From Pseudocercospora fijiensis CIRAD86 (Eukaryota > Ascomycota > Dothideomycetes > Mycosphaerellales > Mycosphaerellaceae), in NCBI RefSeq assembly GCF_000340215.1, contig NW_006921556.1:62001-126000 (forward strand): 64,000 nt of DNA, in the 5' to 3' direction. The position numbers and the translations under genes are program-made. Numbering within the stretch: the stretch's first letter is position 1; every line of letters starts with the position of its first letter. This document shows positions 38,122 through 49,090 of this stretch, piece by piece. Below the pieces are notes generated by a model. That model worked only from the letters and a program-made list of their open reading frames with translations, had not been told where the DNA came from and did no database searches.

Positions 38122-38249
38122 ATAAGTCTACCGTCTCTAACCGTTTCGCTAGCTAGTAAAACTATTATACGACGTCGACGGTTTTACCGGCCGGCGAAAT
38201 AGTCGGCGATTACTCTACTTTAACTATACTCTTACTAACTACCGTTTAG
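38122..38249 (+). other. Intron with paired family A palindromes and RIP-altered donor
   Basis: The donor reads TATAAGTC, which is TGTAAGTC after TpG to TpA change; branch CTAAC near 38,236, acceptor GTTTAG. Inside are TTTCGCTAGCTAGTAAAACTA (38,146) and GGTTTTACCGGCCGGCGAAATAG (38,180). Confidence 0.65.
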
Positions 38250-40790
38250 GTCTTAGAACTCCGTATCTACCTAGGACTTCTTCTAGACCTATACTAAGGG
38301 AAATGTTAATAACCCTAGTATTAGGGCGCGCCTAGATCGCCTTAAGTACCTAATTTAAGAGTTACCTAAGCTATACGCTTCGCTATAGCTTCTCTACCGA
38401 TACGTTATCCTCGCCGACGAGAAGATAATCTTTTAGGTTAACGAGCCGCTAAATTATAAGGCTGTCGAGCTCCTTCTCGACCTATATATAATCGATTATG
38501 TCTCTATTTACGCTAGGATAACCTAAGCCGAGCGTAGCTCTACCGAGGATAACTATAACTATAATCCTAAGGTTAAGGTTATTATCCTCTCGTTTCGTAC
38601 TAGATCCGAGGCGGCTAATCTATAGTATAGCGGACACGTCTAGCTCGTCTTAGATATCGTCGGCTTTACCTAGAAGGCTTAGTAGACGGGTCGCTCCTCT
38701 CGCGTTAGATAGACTTACCTAGTTATCGTATACGACCTTAGCTTAGACGACACAATCGACTGTGTACTATAGTACGATTACTATACTCGATTCTTTAACT
38801 AGCTTATAGCAACCGTTACCCCCGACCTAGACGTAGTTTAAGAGGAAGCACATCGTCTATTAACTACTATAATCGTAGCCGACCCTACTACCTAGTAAGA
38901 CGAAGATACGTTTACCGTAGAGGCGGCTTATCGCGTAAAGTAGGGCATAGCGGATATCTATATACGAACTATATATAGCATTCGATCTAGTCGCTACGAC
39001 CCTATATAGAAGGAGTATCGTACGCTAGTAATAAAATACGTCCTCCCTATCGAGGCAATCTAGCGCCTATCTTGCGGCAGACTTAAGGCTAAGTAGACGG
39101 CTTATGCCCTCGATGCTATAATAGCCGTCCTAACTCCCGCTCCCGACTATCCTACGCGAGATCTAGATAATCGCGACGACCCCGATATTAAAGCTAAGCC
39201 CGAGATTGCGCCTCTTAACTTTCGCGCCTAGTTATATATATACCGTATAAATTAGGTCGAGTTTATCTCCCTTAAGATAATATATCGATACCTTTACGAT
39301 ATGTCTCGCTAGGCTATCGATACTAGCGACTATAATCTAGATGTTATCCTATATTAGTATAGTAAGTATCGTCGTCGTATCGCCGACTACTTTGCTACTT
39401 AGTAAAATAGTTAGCGTTTCGGTATTTATATAATTGCTAATTCCCCTTATAGTATACCTCGAAGACGTTATAGCGCGAAACTACTAGCGCTGCTCTACGC
39501 TATTTAGGTAGGTAGTAGCTAAGCTTAAGATCCTATTAAACGGCTAGACTAAATTCGAATATCTTATATTCCTAGCCCCCGTCGAGCCTAAGTTAGCCGA
39601 TCCTAACGATCCTAATTCTACCCCGGTTGTTAGCCCTAACGATTAGTTCGGCGACCTTATATACGACCCCGAGTAAGACGATACTATCCTACTTAGAGAA
39701 ATCTAACAACCGGTAACGATAATCGACGATAGCGAATCTAACTATAGCTTCGACGACGGCTAATCCGATTACGCTAACAACCCGACTAGTCCGGCTAATG
39801 CAGATATTAATCGACCTAATAGTAAGGCTAATACTCCCTATCTATCGGACGGTAAGGTGCCCGCTTAGCCCCTACCTAAGGCTCGATCTAAGGGTAAGGG
39901 GAGACTCTATAGTAAAGGCCTAAAGTTTCCGCTATCTACTACTATCGTTACTAAGGATAGCGACGATAGTAACGATAACGGTAATAACGACGACGCTATT
40001 AACCGCTATATCGATAGAGCTCGATAGAAGCAAGCTTAATAGAAGCGACTATTGTCCGCGCCTACCGGTACTAAGGACGTCGATAACGACGACGAGTTAG
40101 CTATAGACCGGCGCTCGAGTTCTAGACTGTCTTCCGCCCCTAACTATCTATAAGATCTAGGCTTGCCTCTAGGCGGTATTGCTAGCCCTTAGACGGACAT
40201 CTAGTCTCTAACTCGGCCTCGTAAGCGTAAGTTTAGCCTTAGCCGCAATTTATCGGGCGAGCGTTATAGCGCGAAGCGTGCCCGATATATACTAAAGCGC
40301 CTACAATCGCACGCCTAGCTATCGGCTTCCTCTACTACCGCTAGCCGGCTATTAATAGAGGATAAGCGCGCTGCCCTATACCTAAAGATTAACGAAGCCC
40401 TCGGTATACTCCGCTCGTATAAACTTAGTAACGCCGGTACGGCTATCGGTCTTGTATTCGAAGCTAAGACTAGGAAGTCGACTAAAATCGAATAGCTAAA
40501 TACCTATCTCCTCGGCGGTCTAGTTACTAGGCTATAGGATCGATAGGCTCCGCTTCGTAAGATACCGGATATAGAGGGCAAGATCGACGCTATATTAGTA
40601 TTAATCTAGGCGCACTTAGATACGGTCTCCGCGACTATAGGCGAGGCCGATAGGCAACAGTATTATAGTTAACGATTAGTATAGATACTCTTAAGCGGCA
40701 TCGAGGATAGATATAGATTAACGAGATTAGTCGATAGAGGGGATAGACGTACTACTATATACCTATTTCGAGTATCGGAAGGATACGTAT

Positions 40791-42429
40791 AAAATGCGTA
40801 CTAATTAATCCCGTACTAATTATTATCCTATATATTAAATCGCCTAGCAAGAGATAGTGCTTTAGGGTTCCTAGTCGGCGAAATAGTCTATAGGTAATAT
40901 AATAACGTTAAGTAGGTCTTCGCCGTCGATATGTCCTTATATAATTAAACGTTAGGTATAGTAGGTAGCATTAAATGCGCACTACTAACGACATACATCG
41001 TAGGACGTTAATAACTATTTTCCCGGCTAGCAAAATAGTCTGCTCGTAGCTTAATGATTTCTATAAACAGTACTAAAAGCGCCCTACTTACGATATAAAA
41101 GCCTCGATAGTTAATTTCCCGGCTAGTAGGATAGTCTACTCGTAGCTAGATAATTTGTATAAATAGCACTAACTGCGCCCTACCGCCGATCCGAGCCTTA
41201 ATAGCTAACTTCCTAGCTAGCGAAATAGTCTGCTCGTAGCTTAATAATTTCTACGGATAGCACCGAAACGCCCTACTTACGATATAAGAGTATCGATAAT
41301 TGACTTCCCGGCTAGTAGAATAGTCTGCTCGTAGCTTAATAGATTCTATAAGCAGCACTATAAGTGCCCTAGGGTTTCCCGGTCGGCGCGATAATATACG
41401 GGCAGCGTAAGGACACTAGCCGGGGCTTAGTCGTCGGTACGTCCTCGGTAATAAAATAATAGTTATCTTAACTAGCGTTAAAGATGCCCTACTAGCGACA
41501 TATATCGTAATAACGTTAAATACCATTTTCCCGACTAGCAAAATAGTCTGCTTATAGCTTAATAGTTTCTAGACAACCCTAATAGCGCCCTATTTGCGCT
41601 AGACTAGCCCTAGTAATTGATTTTGCAGCTCTTACTCTGCCTCTAACTTTAAAAGCTCCGGCGTAGATTTATGTTTTCGTATGCATCTTGCTATCGCTAT
41701 ATTGTACGCGATTAATAGCTACGTCTCGTCTCGTATATATAGACTAGCTAGGTTATAGACAATTTATAAATTTTACTTTAAGTAGGGTATCGTAATATAA
41801 AATTGTAGATAGTATATAGCGTCTTAGCAGATACTAACCGACTAAACTATAAAGCTGTCCTAATATAGAGTACTAATAGAATGTAGTATTAATATTAGAG
41901 GGTTGTCGACGAGATTCGAGTAATATATCGTAGGCGATAGCGGTTTATATATAAGCTAGAAAAAAAACATAGTTACTAATTAATAGCACTAGATCCGAAT
42001 ACGTATAGGCGCGAGAGCGATTACTCGAGATATATATATTAAAACAAAAGGAGTTAATGTCGCGCTCGATGTCTTAGCTATATAGCGATATTCTTTATAC
42101 TTACTATAACTACGATACTGCTATTACTCTTACCGGAGCTCCTCGATATAGTTTTTTAGTAGGTAGTAAGCGAAACACTATCCGAGCGACGAGTAATACG
42201 TTGCGACGCAAACGACTCCTATAATCGATGCCCGCTATTTTCTACGTATCGATACTAGCGCCGATCGTACTTAGGTATCTATAGGGCGTTGTATACCGCT
42301 GCTCTATACGCGTAGCCGAGGGATCTTGTCGTCCTTACGGTATAGTATAAAGATCCGATCTTTATACCGGTCGTCTTCGTACCTATAATTATAAACAATA
42401 CCTACGTAATCAAATAATAGCAATTCGCT
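40791..42429. repeat. Gap with a 95-bp tandem array built on family A palindromes
   Basis: Copies start at about 41,012, 41,108, 41,202 and 41,297, each reading TTCCCGGCTAG-AAAATAGTCTGCTCGTAGCTTAAT..., with a further copy at 41,520. TTTCCCGGTCGGCG or similar also occurs at 40,878 and 41,385. The rest to 42,429 has no convincing frame. A short ATG frame at 42,058 (MSRSMS-LYSDILYTYYN) could be a lost exon of the next gene. Confidence 0.65.
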
Positions 42430-43790
42430 CGACTAGACTCTATCCTAGCGGATATATATATACGGGTAGATAGAGAAAATAAAAGAGATGATAGCAGTAG
42501 TAACGTATACTATATAGAGTCTAATACTATCCGAGTCCTATTGCCGCTAGCTAGCTATATAGTATATATAAGGCGCCTAGCCGCGCTATAGGTAGTAAAG
42601 GGGCCGTTCGATAATAGCTAGGAAGAGCTAGCGATATAGGGTTATATTCTAGACTACGTTGCATTACCGACGTATAACGTACAAGTTAGATACCGTACTA
42701 AAGTTAAGGCCGAATAGTAACGGATAATCGACGAGATATTATACGAACTACGTTATTACGTTAATCGTTTTCGCCTATTCGGGGCGCTCCGCGACTTAGA
42801 TAATTCGGTGCTAAGGCCGATCCGCGTAGGTAGTACGTTAGTAGATAACCCGGTTAAGTAGTTAGTACGAAGCCTCGCCCTCCTTCGTAATTAGGCTAAA
42901 ACTATCGACTCTTTATAGCTAAAGGACGGCGGAGTAGCGTTAAATATGCTTAGCTAGGACGATAGTAACTAGCCGCACTAGACGTTCGGCTTTAATTAGG
43001 AGCCCGCGAGGTAGCATTTAGCGTTAGCTAAGGTCGCTATAGTATTCGGTAGGTTACTAGAGTACTAGGATAAAGATAACCTAGTAGACGAATACCGACT
43101 ATAGTAAGGGCAGATTACGTTTATAGCGTTATTTAACGCTATAGCTCTAGCAATGCGCCCGCCTTACCTATCCGTAACCTACTAGCCGACGGCCTAGACT
43201 AGACGGGCTAAGTGCCGTGCTTCGGTCTACCTATATTATATAAGACGGTAGTTCTCTAAACTATTTAAGGACGTTGTCTAGCAACCGTAGTAGGGGTTAG
43301 ATATATCGACGTAGAAGGGTATATTACGAGTATTCCTTATTACATATCGCTAGAGAAGCTAGTATACGAGTCGATATATAGTCGAAGAGCTACTCGATGC
43401 CTTAATAGTACTAGACGCCGATACCGAACCTTCTTACGACTAGAATGTAATCGCTAGTATAGCAGCGGATATAGAAGCGTATACTCTCTCCGATACGGAG
43501 TTTAGTAGACATAATCTAGCGGATAAGATACTAGTACGGCTCTCGGTGTATATATTACCCGTTATTCTAGTATCGACTAAAGGACGAGATAATAAGGGAA
43601 GGTAGGCGGTATTATAGCACCTATTATTAGGTTCTAATTATACGCGCTTTAACCTACGTGCTAGCGACTTTAATATACGAAGCGAAGCGGTCTAGTATAG
43701 GTTACGGTGCTTATAGCACAACAGAGTATATATATATATATATTAGTAGTCGGACGTATAAAGGTTAGTTACTATAGATACGCAATAATG
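42430..43790 (+). pseudogene. Unrecognised gene, about 450 codons
   Basis: One frame, broken by TAG/TAA only: IESNTIRVLLPLASYIVYIRRLAAL (42,514), LPTYNVQVRYRTKVKAE (42,664), IIDEILYELRYYVNRFRLFGALRDL (42,725), ITFIALFNAIALAMRPPYLSVTY (43,117), ILRVFLITYR (43,327), YIVEELLDALIVLDADTEPSYD (43,378) and IRSEAVQYRLRCL, ending close to the 48-bp array. It is mostly helical and looks soluble. The run IALAMRPPYLSVTYQPTAQTRRAKCRASVYLYYIRRQFSKLF, given here only in part, recalls the fungal DUF proteins found near RecQ-type helicases, but I cannot name a family. Confidence 0.5.
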
Positions 43791-43838
43791 TTTATATAAT
43801 CCTATATAAAGTGATTTATATACCGTTGCAGCCTAGAT

Positions 43839-44846
43839 ATTTTGCTATTAGTTAAAGAGGTTAGTATACGATATAACAGCTTGTAGATTTTGTTATCTAG
43901 CAAAGTAGGTAGTATACGATACGCTAATTTAGAGGGTTTGCCGTCTAGCAAACGGGTCGGCATATAAGATAGCAGCCTATGGATTTTGCTATCTAGTAAA
44001 GAGGTCGGCATACAAGATGGCAGCCTACGGATTTTGCTATCTAGCAAAGAGGTCGGTATATAAGATAGCTGCCTATAGATTTTGCCGTCTAGTAAACGGG
44101 TCGGCATACAAGATAGCAGCCTATAGATTTTGCTATCTAGTAAAGAGGTCGGTATGCAAGATAGTAGCCTATAGACTTTGCTATCTAGCAAAGAGGTCGG
44201 CATACAAGATAGCTGCCTATAGATTTTGCTATCCGGCAAAGAGGTTATTATACAAGATAGCAGTCTATAGATTTTGCTATCTAGCAAACGGGTCGGCATA
44301 CAAGATAGCAGCCTATAGACTTTGCTATCTAGCAAAGAGGTCGGTATGCAAGATAGCTGCCTATAGATTTTGCTATCCGGCAAAGAGGTTATTATATAAG
44401 ATAGCTGCCTATAGATTTTGTTATCTAGTAAAGAGGTCGGTATATAAGATAGTAGCGTATAGGTTTTGCTATCTAGCAAAGATGTTATTATACAAGATAG
44501 CAGCGTATAGATTTTACCGTCTAGTAAACGGGTTAGCGTATAATATAATACTACTTTCAATTCGCTATCTAGTAAACGGGTCGATACGTAAGATAGTAGC
44601 GAATGGATTTTAATATCTAGCAAATAGGTCGATATGCGATATACTATCTCGGATGTTTTGCTATCTAGTAGATAGGCTAATATACAAGATAACAACCTAT
44701 AGATTTGCTATATAGCAAAATAGTCGTCGTATAAGATAATAGCCTATAGGTTTCGCTATATAGCGAATAGGTTAGTATATACGATAGTCGCCTAAGGGTT
44801 TAACCGTCTAGTAAATAGGTAAGTATATATAATAGGGACCTATAAG
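43839..44846. repeat. 48-bp tandem array, about 21 copies
   Basis: Copies of ATTTTGCTATCTAGCAAAGAGGTCGG followed by TATACAAGATAGCAGCCTATAG start every 48 bp from 43,839 to 44,799. The core TTTTGCTATCTAGCAAA is a near-palindrome close to the family A core. Because 48 is a multiple of three and the unit lacks stops in some frames, both strands show long open frames (297 codons minus, 198 plus) made of 16-residue repeats. I read these as by-products of the repeat, not genes. Confidence 0.92.
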
Positions 44847-45250
44847 GCGAGTTAGGATTATCGGAAGTAGAGAAGTATTAAAGAGAACTATTAGGGTAAG
44901 AGCAATAAGGGAGTAAAATATAGCAAACTATTATAGAGTAAACTATACGGGAGTAAGATATTATAGAGTGAACTATAAGATATAAGTTAGAGATACGGTT
45001 TATATTCGAGTTTAAGTTTAAGGCGAAATTAGAGATAAAGTTCGAGTTTAGATTAGGGGTTAGATTAAAGTTTAAGACAACGTTTAAGTTTAGGTTTAGA
45101 TTTAGGTTTAAGTTTAAGTTTAGGGTTGAGTTTGAATTTGAGTTTGAATTTAAGTTTGAATTTGAGTTTGAATTTGAGTTTGAATTTACTATAGGGCACT
45201 TTAGGGTTAGGGTTAGGCGTATAGCGGGCGTGTAGTAGGGCGCCGGCGTC
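44847..45250. repeat. Degenerate hexamer array ending in TTAGGG repeats
   Basis: From about 45,005 the plus strand is a six-base rhythm of TTTAGG, TTTAAG, TTTGAG and TTTGAA (most regular at 45,120-45,188). At 45,201-45,217 it becomes TTAGGGTTAGGGTTAGG, the usual fungal telomere repeat. The preceding 44,850-45,000 is purine-rich without a frame. Confidence 0.7.
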
Positions 45251-45930
45251 GGGCTAATTAGCTATAACTAGCGATACGGTAAGGGCCGCGGGCTAATTAG
45301 CTATAACTAGCGATAGGAACGCTCGCCTTTACGCGCGACGTCGACGAGCCCTATTTACTATTTATCGCCTCTTTTATAAAACTATTCTCTATTTATTCGA
45401 TATTATAATATCGAAGGTATAAAAGAATATATTCTCGCGCCTACTCGTAGGCCGCCTACGTATATTACGAGCTAAATAAGAAGGCGGTTGTATTCTAAGT
45501 CGTATCTCGACTACGCCTACGTCGGGCTAATTAGCTATAACTAGCGATACGGTAAGGGCCGCGGGCTAATTAGCTATAACTAGCGATAGGAACGCTCGCC
45601 CTCGCGCGCGACGTCGACGAGCCCTATTTACTATTTATCGCCTCCCTTATAGAACTATTCTCTATTTATTCGATATTATAATATTAAAGGTATAAAAGAA
45701 TATATTCTCGCGCCTACTCGTAGGCCGCCTATGTGTATTACGAGCTAAACAAGAAGGCGGTCGCATTCTTAGTCGTATCTCGACTGCGCCCGCGTTAGGC
45801 TAATTAGCTATAACTAGCGATACGGTAAGGGCCGCGGGCTAATTAGCTATAACTAGCGATAGGAACGCTCGCCCTCGCGCGTAACGTCGACGAGCTCTAT
45901 TTACTATTTATCGCCTCCCTTATAGAACTA
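45251..45930. repeat. 273-bp tandem units, two and a half copies
   Basis: Units start at 45,251, 45,524 and about 45,797; each opens with two copies of GGGCTAATTAGCTATAACTAGCGATA. The third is cut where the helicase fragment begins. A further piece of the unit lies at about 47,317-47,372, on the other side of that fragment. No frame is assigned. Confidence 0.85.
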
Positions 45931-45934
45931 TTCT

Positions 45935-47170
45935 CTTAGAGCACTCTCTACGAGCTATATCGCGAAGATACCCTCCGCGGCCTTCGCGAAGTAGTCTTAA
46001 TAACTCGCTATACTCTATATACCGCTAAGGACGTATTTAATAGCAAAGTCGGTATCTATACTAAAGTTAGTCTCGCCTTTACCCCTTTAACGCGCTGCCC
46101 GTTATATGCTAACCTAAGTAGGTTTATATCTACGGCGCGACTTTGTCTATACGTAGCTTCGCCGTCTGCGTTACTTTTAGTCTCTTCCGTACTAGTAAGA
46201 AAGTTCTATAGGAACCGCGAAGATACCCTTCGCGGCCTTCGCGAAGTAGTCTTAATAACTCGCTATACTCTATATACCGCTAAGGATGTATTTAATAGTA
46301 AAGTCGGCATCTATACGAAGGTTAGTCTCGCCTTTACCCCTTTAACGCGCCGCCCGTTATATGCTAACCTAAGCAGGTTTATATCTGCGGCGCGACTTTG
46401 TCTATACGTAGCTTCGCCGTCCGCGTTACTTTTAGTCTCCTCCGTACTAGTAAGAAAGTTCTATAGGAATAGTTAAAGCGCCTTATCGCCGGTAGCTTAG
46501 TCGTTCTTATACTAATAAATAATAAGTTCGTGTCTCGCGCTATTATCGCTACTATTACCGCTCGACTACTAGAAGGACTTTAGTAGAATCTACCTAAGCC
46601 TAATCTCGCCTTTGCCCGTCCCGAGGAGTTAGAGCTAGATCCTACTATAGAATATCTTATAGTAGAGGACCGTAGCGGACTTTTCGAAGCTAATCGGTAT
46701 ACCTTGCTTAGCCTTTAGCGTATAATGCGCGAGGGTTTCCCCTTATTAGAGTACCTCGTTAGTATATAGCCTTATATTTCGGCGCCTAAGTATATTAAAG
46801 TATAGCCGAAGCGAGATCTAAGCTCTATCCTAGTTAATAACTCTAACGAGAGCTTCGAGAATATTAATATAGTTAAGTACTAGCCTTCTAAGCCTAATAG
46901 TGCTCTAGACGCCTCCTAACTAGAAGCGCTCCGTCGTATTCTAACGGCGCGTCTTACTATTATTTAAGGCCTACCCGGTACTAATAAGACCTATGTCTCT
47001 ATATAAGCTATTAAAGTAATGCTCGAGAACTAGAATAAGAGAGATCTACTAATAATTATCGCTTATTAGACTAACTACGCTATCGACTAGTTTTTACGTT
47101 ATATCGCTATATTCGAGGAAGAATTTGTACGTCTCGGTAGTCGTAGTAAGGACAAGGATGTCGTTAAGCC
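45935..47170 (+). pseudogene. NFX1/Hrr1-type SF1 helicase, N-terminal fragment
   Basis: Fungal Hrr1-like helicases act in RNA-directed silencing. Here the frame opens abruptly with LYREDTLRGLREVVLITRY; this 85-residue part is present twice (45,961-46,215; 46,216-46,470). It then continues, after a one-base shift near 46,472, with LKRLIAGSLVVLI, ITARLLEGL, LAFARPEELELDPTIEYLIVEDRSGLFEANRYTLLSL (46,610-46,720) and the helicase start LDAS-LEALRRILTARLTII-GLPGTNKTYVS (46,909-47,000), where GPPGTGKT stood, followed by AIDQFLRYIAIFEEEFVRLGS. It ends at 47,170 at a repeat, so motifs II-VI are missing. It is a fragment, not only a RIP victim. Confidence 0.75.
45961..46470 (+). repeat. In-frame 255-bp tandem duplication within the helicase fragment
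   Basis: The two 255-bp copies differ at only a handful of sites, mostly C/T or A/G. The period of 85 codons keeps the frame between copies. The high identity shows a duplication that is late compared with the general decay. Confidence 0.88.
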
Positions 47171-47282
47171 GCTTCGTTAGGATACGACGAAGCGCTTCTA
47201 GTTAGTAAGCCGCTTCGTTAGGATACGACGAAGCGCTTCTAGTTAGTAAGCCGCTTCGCTAGGATACGACGAAGCGCTTAAG
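47168..47282. repeat. 41-bp tandem repeat with inner palindrome
   Basis: AAGCCGCTTCGTTAGGATACGACGAAGCGCTTCTAGTTAGT is the unit (given here as AAGCCGCTTCGTTAGGATAC plus 21 more bases); 2.7 copies. CGCTTCGT and ACGAAGCG in each unit can pair. A related CGCTCCGTTAGAACGCGACGGAGCG hairpin lies at 47,384. Confidence 0.8.
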
Positions 47283-48094
47283 AAACATTAAAGCAAGAAG
47301 GCGTTCGTATTCTAAGTCGTATCTCGACCGCGCCCGCGTCTAGCTAATTAGCTATAACTAGCGATACGGCCCTCGCTCCGTTAGAACGCGACGGAGCGCT
47401 TCCGGTTAAGAAATATACGGGGTACGTATTCCCCTATCCCTTACCCTCCGGTTCCGTAAGTAGGGATTTACCTATCTTCTTAGCTATACTTTTAGTCTTA
47501 TATTAAGTATACGAGGTACCCTTTCCCGAAATCTAGCTAACCTGTCTACCCGATATTAATTAAACATTATTAGAACCTAGCTAACTATCTAATTAAATAG
47601 CCTTCCTTCGCTATTACGGAAGGCTACTACGAACCTTACCCCGTATCTCGTATTACTCCGCCTATTGCCTAGTAAGGACTTTTACCTTTAATAATAGACC
47701 TACCTATAATACTCTTTAGGTTTACTTATCCTACGGTCCGATAGAGGAACAACTAAAAACTTTTAGTATATACCTAAAACGCCTAGTTTTAGGTACGTAC
47801 CTAAAGTTTTAAGTTGTTTACGGTATCCTTTAATTGCTAGACTTTAGGTTTTATAACGTCTACGGGAAGGCCGTAGGCAGTATACGAACCTGCTTATATA
47901 TACTACTTTATACGTAAAATATACTACGCTACTATTCCTTACTCTCTTATATATAAAATGCATCGCTAGAAAGGGGTAGCCCTTTCTAGTGTTAGTAGTT
48001 TCCGCGAGATAGAACTACTACCTCCTCGAATTCTATACTTATTAGCGCGGCTTATATATAAGCTTTGCCCTCCGCTATTAACGGAATTAATACG
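47283..48094. other. Gap with a family B palindrome
   Basis: A family B site at about 47,752-47,826 has two inverse arms: AACTAAAAACTTTTAGTATATACC and TTTAGGTACGTACCTAAAGTTTTAAGTTG. A bit of the 273-bp unit lies at 47,317-47,372. No gene is seen; the rest should hold the promoter of the next gene. Confidence 0.55.
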
Positions 48095-48828
48095 ATGCTG
48101 CCTAAAGGATAGCGCAAGCTACTCGGTACTAAAGAGGAAGAGCGGAAGAAGAAGGCCGAACGTACCGCGAGGAAGTTAGCGAGTACGGCTCTACGACGAG
48201 CCTAGAAGAAAGTATAGCAAGCCGAGTAAGACCTAGGCGTAGCATCTTCTTCGTCTACGCTACTACTACATTTAGCCGCTATATCGTCTACCTCCTCGGC
48301 TACCTAACCTATCCCCTATATTAACCCTCTACTTCGTAGCTAAATAGGCGTAGTAGGTAGTTAAACACTCTAGAGTTAGCACTATTCGGCTAGTTAGGGA
48401 CGGCTACTTCTCCTAGTACTACGACTACTGCCGCTCTCTTTATAGATAGCGCTACGTATAAACACTAGAGATAGGCTATAGCTCCTCGCTACCTATATTA
48501 ACTAGCTCGAGATCGACGATATTATCGCGGTAGTCGATTAATTTGCTAGAGCTAACGCCGCTAGCTCTACTCTAAGGGATAGTACTTCTACGTCGCTCGT
48601 TTAACAATCGATCGTATAGGCTGTCCCTACCTACGACTAGCCTCGGTTAGCTATTCGGCGGGCTCCTCTACGTCCCCTTCTCCCTAAAATAGATAGTACT
48701 TAACTAGTGTACCTATCTAATACTCTCCCTTCGTATATAGGTCCTCTTACCCTATATAGAATAGTTTACCGCCCCGCTCCGATAGCTGCTAGACCCCCTT
48801 CGTCCGCTATAGTATAATCCCTACTAGC

Positions 48829-49090
48829 GCTAGCTTCTATACTAGCGATACCTCCCGCGCTAGCTTCTATACTAGCGATACCTCCCGCGCTAGCTTCTAT
48901 ACTAGCGATACCTCCCGCGCTAGCTTCTATACTAGCGATACCTCCTTAGCTAGCTTCTATACTAGCGATACCTCCCTAGCTAGCTTCTATACTAGCGATA
49001 CCTCCCGCGCTAGCTTCTATACTAGCGACGTCTTTCTAGCTAGCTTCTATACTAGCGACGCCTTCTTCGCTAGCTTCTATACTAGCGACG
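48829..49090. repeat. 30-bp tandem repeat, about nine copies
   Basis: Unit GCTAGCTTCTATACTAGCGA followed by TACCTCCCGC; the last copies vary in the final bases. GCTAGC...GCTAGC and CTAGCG allow pairing within each unit. The period is ten codons, so it codes for a decapeptide repeat in the long protein above. Confidence 0.9.

Larger units (their letters stand above)
34240..40790 (+). pseudogene. SNF2-like DNA-dependent ATPase, second copy
   Basis: About 2,000 codons with introns at 34,819-34,959, 36,328-36,464 and 38,122-38,249, perhaps one more near 39,400. The Lys/Pro-rich N-terminus (KPKPKVPKAPKA, about 34,495) is followed by a long helical region. Then come IQGAILADNVGTSKTITVLYAVV (36,215; motif I), an insert with a CNNC pair (about 36,857), IGDKGYYFKN (37,319; DEGY before RIP made GAA into AAA) with VLVFAIATLFRNNVADF, and the C-terminal half: ILADEKIIFQV (about 38,409), PKVKVIILSFRTRSEAANLQ (about 38,570), TGRSSRVR (38,679). 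The last 450 residues are low complexity, rich in Asp, Asn, Ser and Lys. It shares intron place and motif spacing with the copy at 28.3 kb but is longer at both ends. Confidence 0.72.

Noticed and set aside
42054..42430. Separate gene starting with the ATG at 42,058
   Set aside because: The frame is lost after about 100 codons and no domain is seen; kept only as a possible lost exon of the next gene.
43802..44695. 297-codon open frame on the minus strand
   Set aside because: It is a 16-residue repeat caused by the 48-bp array; the plus strand is open too (44,017-44,613). The unit is a palindrome-based repeat with no start, leader or non-repeat domain.
43839..44846. CRISPR-like array
   Set aside because: The period is 48 bp with no unique spacers; the whole unit repeats and the sequence is fungal.
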